Assembly (NCBI GenBank): GCA_947167045.1
Contig: CAMVGO010000024.1
Location: 1 to 34,056 of the forward strand
DNA length: 34,056 nt
From: an uncultured Clostridia bacterium
GTDB lineage: Bacteria > Bacillota > Clostridia > Saccharofermentanales > Saccharofermentanaceae
Direction of reading: 5' to 3'
A program made the translations under genes and the position numbers. Positions within the stretch are counted from its first letter, which is position 1. Every line of letters starts with the position of its first letter. The notes beneath the pieces are model-generated. The model made no database searches and was not told where the DNA came from. It saw only the letters and a list, made by a program, of their open reading frames with translations. Below are positions 22,268 to 29,171 of the stretch, one piece after another.

Positions 22268-24652
22268 TTATGAATCCTTGACCCTTATGTTTGTGATGGC
22301 GCACTGGTCGCCGGTCAACGCGACGTAAACATATGGCGAACCGTCTTTTATCGTCGTGATGTTGGTTATCTCTATGCCTGCGTTCTCGGTCTTTAGCGTT
22401 ACCGTATTGCCTTTGTGCTTTATGTTGACCGAGCAGTCAATGCCCTTCTTGTTCAGCTCTTTCCATGCATTCCAGTCGTAATTGTCACTAAGCTTGTTTA
22501 TCCTGAAATCGTTAGTCGCATAGTCATCTGAATCCCAGTTCTCGCCGTCAAGTCTGATCAGTGCATATTCGTGGAAGTTGGGACCGCCAACCTTTCCGTC
22601 GTCGGAAGAGAAGAGACTGATATAAGGGCAATGCCAAACGAGTCTTGCAGTAGGAAGGCTCATAGAGTGGAATGTGACCGTGAGATAGTTGCCTAATAGG
22701 ATGCCGTCGGTGGCAGCTGAACGGTAGCCGTCTGACTGGATGTTCGGCAGATCGCCCGCGGGAACATTGATGTAGGATATCTCTTCAGCTATCCTCGGAA
22801 TATAGTCCGCAGGAACGCTTCCTTCCTCACGGTCGATGCTTACGTTGGTGATATGACAGTTCTCGCCTGTGAGACCCATATATGCCCATCTTGCGCTGTC
22901 GGGGAGAGCTATGATGAATTCGAGCCTGGCCATGTCCGACAATATCCTGATGAGTACATGGTCCTTTATCTTGACTGCCTCTACGTTATAGGAGATGCTC
23001 TTTGAGATCATCTCGAAGTTTTCGTTCTTTTTGACCTGAGGCTGTATCTTTCTGGCGCCTTTGCATACGAACGTTCCATCGAACCTGATCTCGGCGTACT
23101 CGAAATAATTGAGCCTCTGCGCATTCTTCTCATCCTCGTGGATCCTTGCATCGAGAGAATCGAAAAGTATGATCGACGGCATGGCATGTTCAGGAGAGTA
23201 ACCTGCATCAGGAGTGCTCGTAAGTTTTATGTTAGTCTTTTCGTCGGTGACAACGATGCCTTCAGATACGGATGTTCTGTACTGTTTGCAGACAAGTTCG
23301 CTCTTTCCTGAGAGTTCTTTTACTTCTTCTTTTTCCTTCATCTGATATTCGCTGTCCAGGTCGATTAAATGGAGCATGATCTTAGCGAATTCAGGATCGA
23401 ACTGCGTGCCGGTGCATTTTACGAATTCCTCTCTTACGACCTGCTGGGGAACGGCATCACGGTAGCTTCTCTTAGAAGTCATTGCATCGTAAGCATCGGC
23501 TACTGCGATGATCCTTGCGATCTCCGGAATGTCATTGCCCTTAAGTCCGCTCGGATAGCCTCTTCCGTCGTAACGCTCGTGGTGTGATTGTGCGCCGATG
23601 CTGAGGTACGGTGACTCACTGATGCTCGAGAGGATCTGCGCGCCGATGACGGGGTGCTGCTTGATCTCCTCGTATTCTTCTTCCGTCAGCTTTCCGTCTT
23701 TGGTGAGGATGCTTCTGGATATTCCGATCTTACCTACATCGTGGAGAAGTGCCGCATAGTAGATCTCGTCGCACTCCTGCTGATTCTTTCCGGCCAGCTC
23801 TGCGATCTTTCTTGAGTATTCCGCGACTCTGGATGAGTGACCTTTAGTATATTTATCCTTGGCATCGATGGCGCTCGCGAGCGCTTCAGCCGTCTGCGTG
23901 AACAGATGCCTTGTTTCTTCTGTCTCTTTCTTCAGGTAATCGATCTCAATCTTGCGTGCTCTGTCAACCGTCTGGTTCATGTCCCTCAACGCGAAGAGAT
24001 AGAGCATGGTGGATAAGAAACCCGTTGTGATGTTTATGAGAGAAAGACCATAGAACTTCAGCTGGAGAACGCCTGCCACGAGCGGCATAGTCGTAAAGAG
24101 GATAAGTGATGCTATCAGGCTCTTCCTTAAATATTTGTGATACTGGATGACGACTGAAAGCTGCAGCAAGAGAACGGCCAGAGGGATCGACATGCCGATC
24201 ACATAACCTTGTGACCGCTGATAGTGGTTCGTGGCATCGAAGGTATAGTAAAGACCTGTATACTGCGAGATGATAAGCAGTATAACTCCCGTGATGATAA
24301 GATAATCGATCAGCCTCAGCCTGAAGGGTACGGTCTTTAAACCTGTCTCATCCACATAGATATCGCGGACATAATGATTAAATGCCCAGAGGATGAAGAG
24401 GACCATGGCAAAGACCATGAAGTTGCTGACCCTGACCATGAGATAGCCAAAAGCGGAAGTGTCTCCTCTGTAAAGATATGCGGCTCTGTCGGAAAGCAGG
24501 AGGACGACCGAGAATATATTGGTCAGTATCAGATAGAACTTGCGCTCGCGGTCCATAGTCTTTGTTAAAGCCATGAAAAAAGCAGTGGCCGCTGAAATGC
24601 CGCTCAAAACAAGCATAAGATCAAGCTGTATACTTTTAAGGAACTCGAACAT
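22268..24652 (-). CDS. Membrane-bound HD-GYP protein with duplicated C-terminal domain, 794 aa
   Basis: Seven hydrophobic segments (about 12-30, 38-58, 70-92, 113-133, 150-170, 177-197, 207-222) form a 7TM sensor. A coiled linker (225-255) joins an HD-GYP domain (about 258-430) with H271, H304-D305 in LLHDVGKIG, HHE (357-359), GYP (365-367) and D386/D389 in ADAYDA. All key residues for cyclic di-GMP hydrolysis are present. The C-terminal 350 residues are beta-rich and duplicated: one copy ends GLTGENCHITNVSIDRE, the other ALTGDQCAITNIRVKDS at the very end. The ATG lacks a clear ribosome-binding site (GGCGG only). The reverse transcriptase gene begins directly after its stop, suggesting a shared job or shared regulation. 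Confidence 0.9.
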   Translation of the reverse strand: MFEFLKSIQLDLMLVLSGISAATAFFMALTKTMDRERKFYLILTNIFSVVLLLSDRAAYLYRGDTSAFGYLMVRVSNFMVFAMVLFILWAFNHYVRDIYVDETGLKTVPFRLRLIDYLIITGVILLIISQYTGLYYTFDATNHYQRSQGYVIGMSIPLAVLLLQLSVVIQYHKYLRKSLIASLILFTTMPLVAGVLQLKFYGLSLINITTGFLSTMLYLFALRDMNQTVDRARKIEIDYLKKETEETRHLFTQTAEALASAIDAKDKYTKGHSSRVAEYSRKIAELAGKNQQECDEIYYAALLHDVGKIGISRSILTKDGKLTEEEYEEIKQHPVIGAQILSSISESPYLSIGAQSHHERYDGRGYPSGLKGNDIPEIARIIAVADAYDAMTSKRSYRDAVPQQVVREEFVKCTGTQFDPEFAKIMLHLIDLDSEYQMKEKEEVKELSGKSELVCKQYRTSVSEGIVVTDEKTNIKLTSTPDAGYSPEHAMPSIILFDSLDARIHEDEKNAQRLNYFEYAEIRFDGTFVCKGARKIQPQVKKNENFEMISKSISYNVEAVKIKDHVLIRILSDMARLEFIIALPDSARWAYMGLTGENCHITNVSIDREEGSVPADYIPRIAEEISYINVPAGDLPNIQSDGYRSAATDGILLGNYLTVTFHSMSLPTARLVWHCPYISLFSSDDGKVGGPNFHEYALIRLDGENWDSDDYATNDFRINKLSDNYDWNAWKELNKKGIDCSVNIKHKGNTVTLKTENAGIEITNITTIKDGSPYVYVALTGDQCAITNIRVKDS

Positions 24653-24678
24653 ACCGCCAACGTCTCACGAATATTTTG

Positions 24679-24716
24679 ATTCTAATTATAATTCTTATTT
24701 GATAATTAGAATTATA
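24679..24716 (-). promoter_or_regulatory. Inverted repeat with two TATAAT boxes upstream of the HD-GYP/RT operon
   Basis: ATTCTAATTAT (24679-24689) and ATAATTAGAAT (24702-24712) are perfect 11-bp inverted arms. On the minus strand TATAAT occurs at 24711-24716 and again at 24685-24690. TTTAAC lies 17 bases upstream of the first box. The repeat could be an operator covering the promoter or a leader hairpin. Confidence 0.5.
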
Positions 24717-24805
24717 CTCTTTATAAATATCGCGTTAAAGATAAAAGTGTTATTTGCCCGGAATGTATTTTGTTCAATTATTCAGCAAAATGCCCGAAAA
24801 CATTT

Positions 24806-24918
24806 ACCGCTGGCCACTGTTCCGGTACACGGTTTCCGGCTTTTTGTACCGCTTGGTAATGCCTCATGTACCGCTTGGTCGAAGTGCCGTTTAAGTCACG
24901 TAAACGGACCGATATAAT
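24806..24918 (+). promoter_or_regulatory. LytTR-type direct repeats and promoter
   Basis: ACCGCTTGG occurs at 24848 and 24870, a 22-bp period (two helical turns), with a related ACCGCTGG at 24806 and GCCGTTTAAG at 24886. Streptococcal LytTR regulators of the HdrR/BrsR class use ACCGTTTAG repeats with 12 bp between, which is very similar. A consensus TATAAT at 24913-24918 with a poor -35 box (TTTAAG, 17 bp) fits an activator-dependent promoter for the operon that contains a LytTR gene. Confidence 0.65.
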
Positions 24919-24946
24919 CACCTCAAAACCAAGGGAGGAAACTAAT

Positions 24947-25552
24947 ATGACAGACTTAACAAACACAAAGATCAGAACAGCCGGTAATGCGGCAAGCACG
25001 GACTTTAACGAACTCAGGAAAGAGGCATGCGTTCTTCAGAAAAAGGGTGTTCCTTTCATGATGGCTTCGGTCGTTATCTGGACACTCGTTACGATAGTAA
25101 GGATGCTTCCTGCAGACATCATGACGAGGAATATGTACACCTTCTACTGCACAGGAATGCTGCTTCCGTGTGTCCTCATTTTCGGGAAGATCACGGGAGC
25201 AAAGATATTCAGCAAGAGCAGGAATCCCATAAACAAGCTCGGATTCCTCTGCACGATGAACCAGATGCTCTATCTTCTCATCGTGATGTGGGCATTTTCG
25301 CAAAAGCCTGACGCGATGCTCATGCTCTTTGCGATGGTGTTCGGTGCGCATCTTCTGCCGTTCTCATGGGTATATGACAGCAAGACATATCTCGTAATGT
25401 CCCTTGTAACGACATTCGGTTCGATGCTCATCTCGGTATTTGCAACGGAAGTATGTACAGGCATATTCATGACGGCATGCCAGACAGTGATGTCCGTACT
25501 GCTCCTTATTGAGTGCGGAAAACTTGAACCTCGCTCAAAAGGCGGACAATGA
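24947..25552 (+). CDS. Membrane protein of a LytTR operon (DUF7010-like), 201 aa
   Basis: Six or so hydrophobic segments between residues 35 and 185, preceded by a soluble N-terminus with FNELRKEACVLQKKGVPFMM. The pattern of a Lys-rich amphipathic start and KKGVPFMMASVVIWTLVTI resembles DUF7010 proteins; I hold that name loosely. The frame is open from 24866, but ATG 24947 has GGGAGGA upstream and lies after the promoter, so it is the start. It opens an operon with the LytTR regulator and a DUF3021 protein, behind LytTR-type repeats, suggesting that it is either the target or a modulator of that regulator. Confidence 0.82.
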   Translation: MTDLTNTKIRTAGNAASTDFNELRKEACVLQKKGVPFMMASVVIWTLVTIVRMLPADIMTRNMYTFYCTGMLLPCVLIFGKITGAKIFSKSRNPINKLGFLCTMNQMLYLLIVMWAFSQKPDAMLMLFAMVFGAHLLPFSWVYDSKTYLVMSLVTTFGSMLISVFATEVCTGIFMTACQTVMSVLLLIECGKLEPRSKGGQ

Positions 25553-25592
25553 ATTATAATGTTCCTGATACAGGGAATGACGGGAGTCGCAA

Positions 25593-26033
25593 ATGAAGGT
25601 CACGATCAAGAACGACATAGATTCAGGCACGGCAGTGGAGATCCACTGCCGTGAAGTGACTTCCGAGACGGAAAGGCTCGCACGCTATATCTGCAGGTTT
25701 GACGAACGCATAACCGCGACTTCTAAAGGCCAGACGTACAACATCCCGGTTGAGGAGATCCTCTATATCGAATCGGTCGACAAGAAGACGTTCCTTTATA
25801 CATCAGGAAACATACTCCAGACCGAGAAGCGACTTTATGAACTGGAAGAACTCCTTGATGAGAAGACATTCTTCAGGTGCTCCAAATCGGTCATCGTAAA
25901 TCTCAACAAGATAACAAAGCTAAAACCTGAAGTTACGCGCAATATCCTTGCGACGCTCGCAAACGGGGAGGTCATCGTGATCTCGAGGCGTTATGTCAGG
26001 AATCTCAGGGACCTTATCGGATTGGACGGATAA
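25593..26033 (+). CDS. LytTR-domain transcriptional regulator, 146 aa
   Basis: A DNA-binding regulator without a receiver domain. The N-terminal 40 residues are short and uncharacterised; residues 42-145 form a LytTR domain with the characteristic order GQTYNIPVEEILYIESVDKK, TEKRLYELEELL, FFRCSKSVIVNLNKI and VISRRYVRNLRDLI. Stand-alone LytTR proteins followed by a DUF3021 membrane protein are a known Firmicute arrangement, in which the membrane partner controls the regulator. The ATG has CGGGAG upstream. Repeats resembling LytTR sites lie in front of the operon, so autoregulation is likely. Confidence 0.93.
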   Translation: MKVTIKNDIDSGTAVEIHCREVTSETERLARYICRFDERITATSKGQTYNIPVEEILYIESVDKKTFLYTSGNILQTEKRLYELEELLDEKTFFRCSKSVIVNLNKITKLKPEVTRNILATLANGEVIVISRRYVRNLRDLIGLDG

Positions 26034-26037
26034 TGCT

Positions 26038-26490
26038 ATGGAAGATATAAAGATGCTCCTTGTATATTTCAGAAATGCCCTGGCATTTTCGTATTCATGG
26101 CTGGTGCTCTGCACGGTTGCCGTGTCGCTTATCGGAGGAAACGGTGAAGTAACCGTACTGTTCCTTCTGAAGCTCCTGGCGCTCTGCGCATGGGGTTCGC
26201 TCAGTTTTGTTTTCGCATTCTTTACGAGGTTTATGAGCAGGAAGGGATTTGTTGCTGACCTTACGGTCTTTTTCATCCTGTTTATCCCTGCGGAAGTGCT
26301 GATGTTCTATTTGATGGGGATATTCGAAGGCATCGGAACTCCCGCGATGTGGATAATGCTCGCCGTTATCGTTGTTGTTTTCTATGCTGCATCAATACTG
26401 ATCGATGTTCTCGTAATGCGCAAACGCTCACGGAAATACACTGAGAAACTCATGGAATACAACGCGAAAAAGAATGTTGAAAGAAAATAA
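26038..26490 (+). CDS. DUF3021 family membrane protein, 150 aa
   Basis: Four membrane segments (about 15-35, 40-60, 72-94, 103-124) are followed by a basic cytoplasmic tail ending YNAKKNVERK. DUF3021 proteins typically follow LytTR regulators and are thought to hold or modulate them at the membrane. The ATG at 26038 lies four bases after the LytTR stop, so translation is coupled; starts further upstream in this frame would overlap the regulator gene and lack a binding site. It ends the operon. Confidence 0.87.
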   Translation: MEDIKMLLVYFRNALAFSYSWLVLCTVAVSLIGGNGEVTVLFLLKLLALCAWGSLSFVFAFFTRFMSRKGFVADLTVFFILFIPAEVLMFYLMGIFEGIGTPAMWIMLAVIVVVFYAASILIDVLVMRKRSRKYTEKLMEYNAKKNVERK

Positions 26491-26581
26491 GCCAAAAGTT
26501 GCTATTTTGTATTTCAAAACAAGCGCGAAAAATGGTACTATCTCTTTTGGGTAAAGAATAATAAAGCAAACCGAGGTGCTT

Positions 26582-27562
26582 ATGAAAAAGAACGAACGTA
26601 AAGATCTGGTCACCAACATCTATACTGCAGACCCTTCTGCGCATGTGTTTAATGGCAAGATCTACATCTATCCTTCTCACGACGAAGACCTTGACATTCC
26701 CGAGGACGACGACGGAGAGCAGTATGTAATGAAGGATTATCACATCCTTTCCATGGATTCACTCGACAGCGAGTGCGTAGACAACGGCGTCGCACTGAGC
26801 GAGGATGAGATCCCGTGGGTAGGCAGACAGCTTTGGGCTCCCGATGCCATCTGTCTGAACGGCAAGTATTATCTTGTTTTCCCGGCAAAGGACAAGAACG
26901 AGATATTCAGGATCGGCGTAGCCGAGTCTGATTCTCCCGTAGGTCCTTTCAAGCCCCAGGAAAACTTCATCGAAGGCAGCTACAGCATCGACCCCGCAGT
27001 CTTTCAGGATGACGACGGCAGGATCTGGTGCTACAACGGCGGACTCTGGGGCGGCCAGCTCGAGATGTGGCAGTCCGGTTCCTTCAATCCCGATGAGCGC
27101 CGTCCCGAGGGTGACGACAAGGCTCTCTGCGCTTTGGTAGCTGAGTTCAAGCCCAGCATGGATGCTTATGTCGCAGCTCCCAAGATGATCACCATTCTTG
27201 ATGAGAACGGCGAACCTTTGAAGGCAAGCGACGAGGACCGCAGATATTTCGAAGATCCCTGGATGCACAAGTTCAACGGCAAGTATTATTTCTCATATTC
27301 CACAGGCACGACACACTATCTCTGCTATGCGGAGGGTGATTCACCTGAAGGCCCTTTCACATACAAGGGAAGGATAATGGAGCCTGTTATCGGCTGGACG
27401 ACACATCACTCCATCGTTCAGATCGACGGTGAGTGGTATCTGTTCTATCACGATGCAAAGAGATCCGGCGGATGCTCACACAAGAGAAGCGTCAAGTTCA
27501 CCAAGCTCAACATTGCTGAGGACGGTACGATCGAGACTATACATCCTTACGATCACGAGTGA
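26582..27562 (+). CDS. GH43-family glycosidase, 326 aa
   Basis: A five-bladed propeller enzyme acting on arabinose- or xylose-containing plant polysaccharide fragments. The three acidic residues of the family are visible: the Asp of TADPSAHVF (about residue 17), the Asp of SIDPAVFQDDDG (about 138) and the Glu of YFEDPWMHKF (about 220). No signal peptide is present, so it works in the cytoplasm on imported oligosaccharides. Length is normal for a single-domain GH43. The start ATG 26582 has CGAGG upstream; a GTG two codons earlier is less likely. Substrate cannot be decided between xylosides and arabinosides. No transporter for sugars lies beside it. Confidence 0.92.
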   Translation: MKKNERKDLVTNIYTADPSAHVFNGKIYIYPSHDEDLDIPEDDDGEQYVMKDYHILSMDSLDSECVDNGVALSEDEIPWVGRQLWAPDAICLNGKYYLVFPAKDKNEIFRIGVAESDSPVGPFKPQENFIEGSYSIDPAVFQDDDGRIWCYNGGLWGGQLEMWQSGSFNPDERRPEGDDKALCALVAEFKPSMDAYVAAPKMITILDENGEPLKASDEDRRYFEDPWMHKFNGKYYFSYSTGTTHYLCYAEGDSPEGPFTYKGRIMEPVIGWTTHHSIVQIDGEWYLFYHDAKRSGGCSHKRSVKFTKLNIAEDGTIETIHPYDHE

Positions 27563-27585
27563 TATAAAAACTGATCTCAAACATT

Positions 27586-27612
27586 ACGGGCTGTCTCATT
27601 GAGGCAGCCCGT
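27586..27612 (+). terminator. Hairpin terminator behind the GH43 gene
   Basis: ACGGGCTGTCTC pairs with GAGGCAGCCCGT (12 bp with one U-G) around ATT, followed by TCTCTT. The T run is poor, but the stem is strong and lies 23 bases after the stop. Confidence 0.7.
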
Positions 27613-27627
27613 TCTCTTGAATTGCTG

Positions 27628-27771
27628 AAAAAGAAAAGCAGAAAGAGAAATCATTAAATCCAAGTAAATACTTGGATGTACAAGATCGTACACGAACCGG
27701 CTGCCTGCGAAGCCGGTAAAAGGTTCGTGCCGGACCCGCCACAGGCGCGTAAACAGCGTTCTCTTTCTGCC
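27628..27771 (-). ncRNA. Candidate structured small RNA, about 144 nt
   Basis: On the minus strand, GCAGAAAGAGAA at the 5' end pairs perfectly with TTCTCTTTCTGC near the 3' end (27759-27770 with 27638-27649), and TTTTCTTTTT follows at once, as in an intrinsic terminator. Inside are four hairpins: CGCC/GGCG (27737-27747), CACGAACC/GGTTCGTG with inner GGCT/AGCC (27691-27729), GTAC/GTAC (27678-27691) and ATCCAAGT/ACTTGGAT (27658-27677). The second has an alternative pairing, ACCGGCT/AGCCGGT. A TATAAT lies 7 bases upstream of the 5' end. I do not recognise an Rfam family; it is not SRP RNA, 6S, tmRNA or RNase P RNA. Frames through it show no protein features. Confidence 0.6.
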
Positions 27772-27778
27772 ACGGGTA

Positions 27779-27807
27779 ATTATACACGCAGAGTACTGTA
27801 AGTAAAA
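27779..27807 (-). promoter_or_regulatory. Promoter of the candidate small RNA
   Basis: Read on the minus strand, TTTTAC (27802-27807), a 17-base spacer and consensus TATAAT (27779-27784) would start transcription at about 27771-27773, at the first base of the closing stem. The -35 match is weak. Confidence 0.5.
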
Positions 27808-27904
27808 CACCGGAAACTCATATAGCCTGTTGCCTTTAGTCAGAGTCCGAAAACTTTCCGCCCGTGGTATAATTCTCTTTGGAATTAATTCAGGGAGAGA
27901 TAAA

Positions 27905-28765
27905 TTGAAGACTTACTGGCCGGACTATTACAAAGATTTCCATTGTAAAGCGGGTGAGTGCAGGCATACCTGCTGCAGGGGCTGGCTGATCGAGATAGAC
28001 AAAGAGTCTCTCGAACGTTTCAGCAAAGATCCCGGTATTGCACCCGTGATATCTGACGGCTGCTTCTCTTTGAAAGAGGACGGAAGATGCCCTTTCTTAA
28101 GAGATGACAATCTTTGCCAGATGATAATAGATCACGGTGAGGATTATCTTTGCGATATCTGCAGGGAGCATCCCAGATTCTATGACTTCTGTGACTCTGA
28201 AGACGAAGAATGTTACGAAGCGGGCATAAGCTTATCGTGCGAGGAAGCGTGCAGGCTCATTCTGAGCCGGGAAAACGGTTTTACGCTCGTATCAGATGAC
28301 GGGGAGGATATAGGAACCCCGGAATGCGTGGGTACCCTTTTTGATAAGGAGATACCTGTTTTAGACAGGCTGCGCCGTAATGACCTGATCGGATGGGCGA
28401 CTTCATCTGCCAGGGCGCTGTTTTTCAGCGGACTGGAGATGCTGGATCTGAAATGGGGGGAGCTTCTTAAGAAAATAGTTGATGAACCCGTAGACATCGA
28501 TGAAGAGCAGGCAGTAATAAAAGCTAATGAGAGGGAATTTGTCAACTTTGCTGCTTACCTGTGCTACCGCTACGCTTATTACAACGGCGGAAAGCAGCTG
28601 ATCGGTGAATCGGTCTGTCTGCTGGCAGATCTCGTTGCCAGAGGATGCGATATATATGAGGCGGCAAGGATGTTCTCGTCCGAGATCGAGTACTCGGATG
28701 AAAACGTGGATCTGGTCAGGAAATATTTCTATCTGGTGCGCTATAACAAGATAATAGACGATTGA
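27905..28765 (+). CDS. fliB: Flagellin lysine-N-methylase-like protein (FliB family), 286 aa
   Basis: The Cys-rich N-terminal half is characteristic: CKAGECRHTCCRGW at about residues 17-30, GRCPFLRDDNLCQMI, then YLCDICREHPRFYDFC at about 86-101, with ELSC-like ISLSCEEAC following. These cysteines probably bind an Fe-S cluster. FliB methylates lysines on surface-exposed flagellin. The C-terminal half is helical. I chose TTG 27905 (GGGAGAG upstream, start KTYWPDYYKDFHC); the open frame before it has no binding site, and a TATAAT at 27868-27873 lies inside that stretch. No flagellar gene is nearby, so the substrate is assumed from the family. Confidence 0.85.
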   Translation: MKTYWPDYYKDFHCKAGECRHTCCRGWLIEIDKESLERFSKDPGIAPVISDGCFSLKEDGRCPFLRDDNLCQMIIDHGEDYLCDICREHPRFYDFCDSEDEECYEAGISLSCEEACRLILSRENGFTLVSDDGEDIGTPECVGTLFDKEIPVLDRLRRNDLIGWATSSARALFFSGLEMLDLKWGELLKKIVDEPVDIDEEQAVIKANEREFVNFAAYLCYRYAYYNGGKQLIGESVCLLADLVARGCDIYEAARMFSSEIEYSDENVDLVRKYFYLVRYNKIIDD

Positions 28766-28774
28766 AAATGACTG

Positions 28775-28789
28775 TGTAACAATGTTACA
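28775..28789 (+). promoter_or_regulatory. Palindrome TGTAAC-AAT-GTTACA upstream of the cupin gene
   Basis: Perfect 6-bp arms with a 3-base spacer, 32 bases before the cupin ATG: the size of a small repressor operator. The 10-mer CAATGTTACA from it recurs upstream of carB at 31281-31290. Confidence 0.4.
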
Positions 28790-28821
28790 AAAGCTTAAAA
28801 CAATAGCATTTGGAGGTTTTT

Positions 28822-29151
28822 ATGGTAAACAGCTTCAATGAGATGGAATGGACTGCAAATCCCGGCTTTAAGGGCGGAGAGGGGACCTTCTACAACAAGG
28901 TCTTCACAGACGGCGTCAACAAGATGATGCACGGAAAGCTTCCGGCAGGCGCCTCGATCGGCTACCACATGCACGAGGGAAACTGCGAGATGATCTTCAT
29001 CCTCGAAGGCGAGGGCAAGGTCATATACGATGATTCCGAAATGAGAGTAAGACCGGGCGTATGCCACTACTGCCCTGAGGGACATTCACATTCGCTCGTA
29101 AATGACGGGAATGCCGATCTTGTTTTCTATGCGGTAGTACCTAAGCAGTAA
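28822..29151 (+). CDS. Small cupin-domain protein, 109 aa
   Basis: A single beta-barrel cupin. Motif 1, GYHMHEGNCEMIFILEGEG (about residues 47-65), supplies two His and one Glu as metal ligands; motif 2, PGVCHYCPEGHSHSLVNDG (about 78-96), supplies the last His. One-domain cupins of this kind are sugar-binding, isomerase or regulatory accessory proteins; nothing here decides between them. ATG 28822 is chosen because TTGGAGG is placed correctly in front of it; the TTG four codons earlier is part of that site. It is separated from the next gene by 20 bases, so the two may be co-transcribed. Confidence 0.9.
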   Translation: MVNSFNEMEWTANPGFKGGEGTFYNKVFTDGVNKMMHGKLPAGASIGYHMHEGNCEMIFILEGEGKVIYDDSEMRVRPGVCHYCPEGHSHSLVNDGNADLVFYAVVPKQ

Positions 29152-29171
29152 ATAAAACGGAGGGATAGAGG

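Noticed and set aside
27577..27810. Minus-strand frames across the 27.6-27.8 kb gap
   Set aside because: They read through strong inverted repeats and give no recognisable protein; the segment is better explained as a structured RNA and a terminator.
27830..27904. Upstream start for the FliB-like gene at 27830
   Set aside because: The extra residues are Arg-rich and unlike the family, and a TATAAT box lies within them; TTG 27905 has a binding site.
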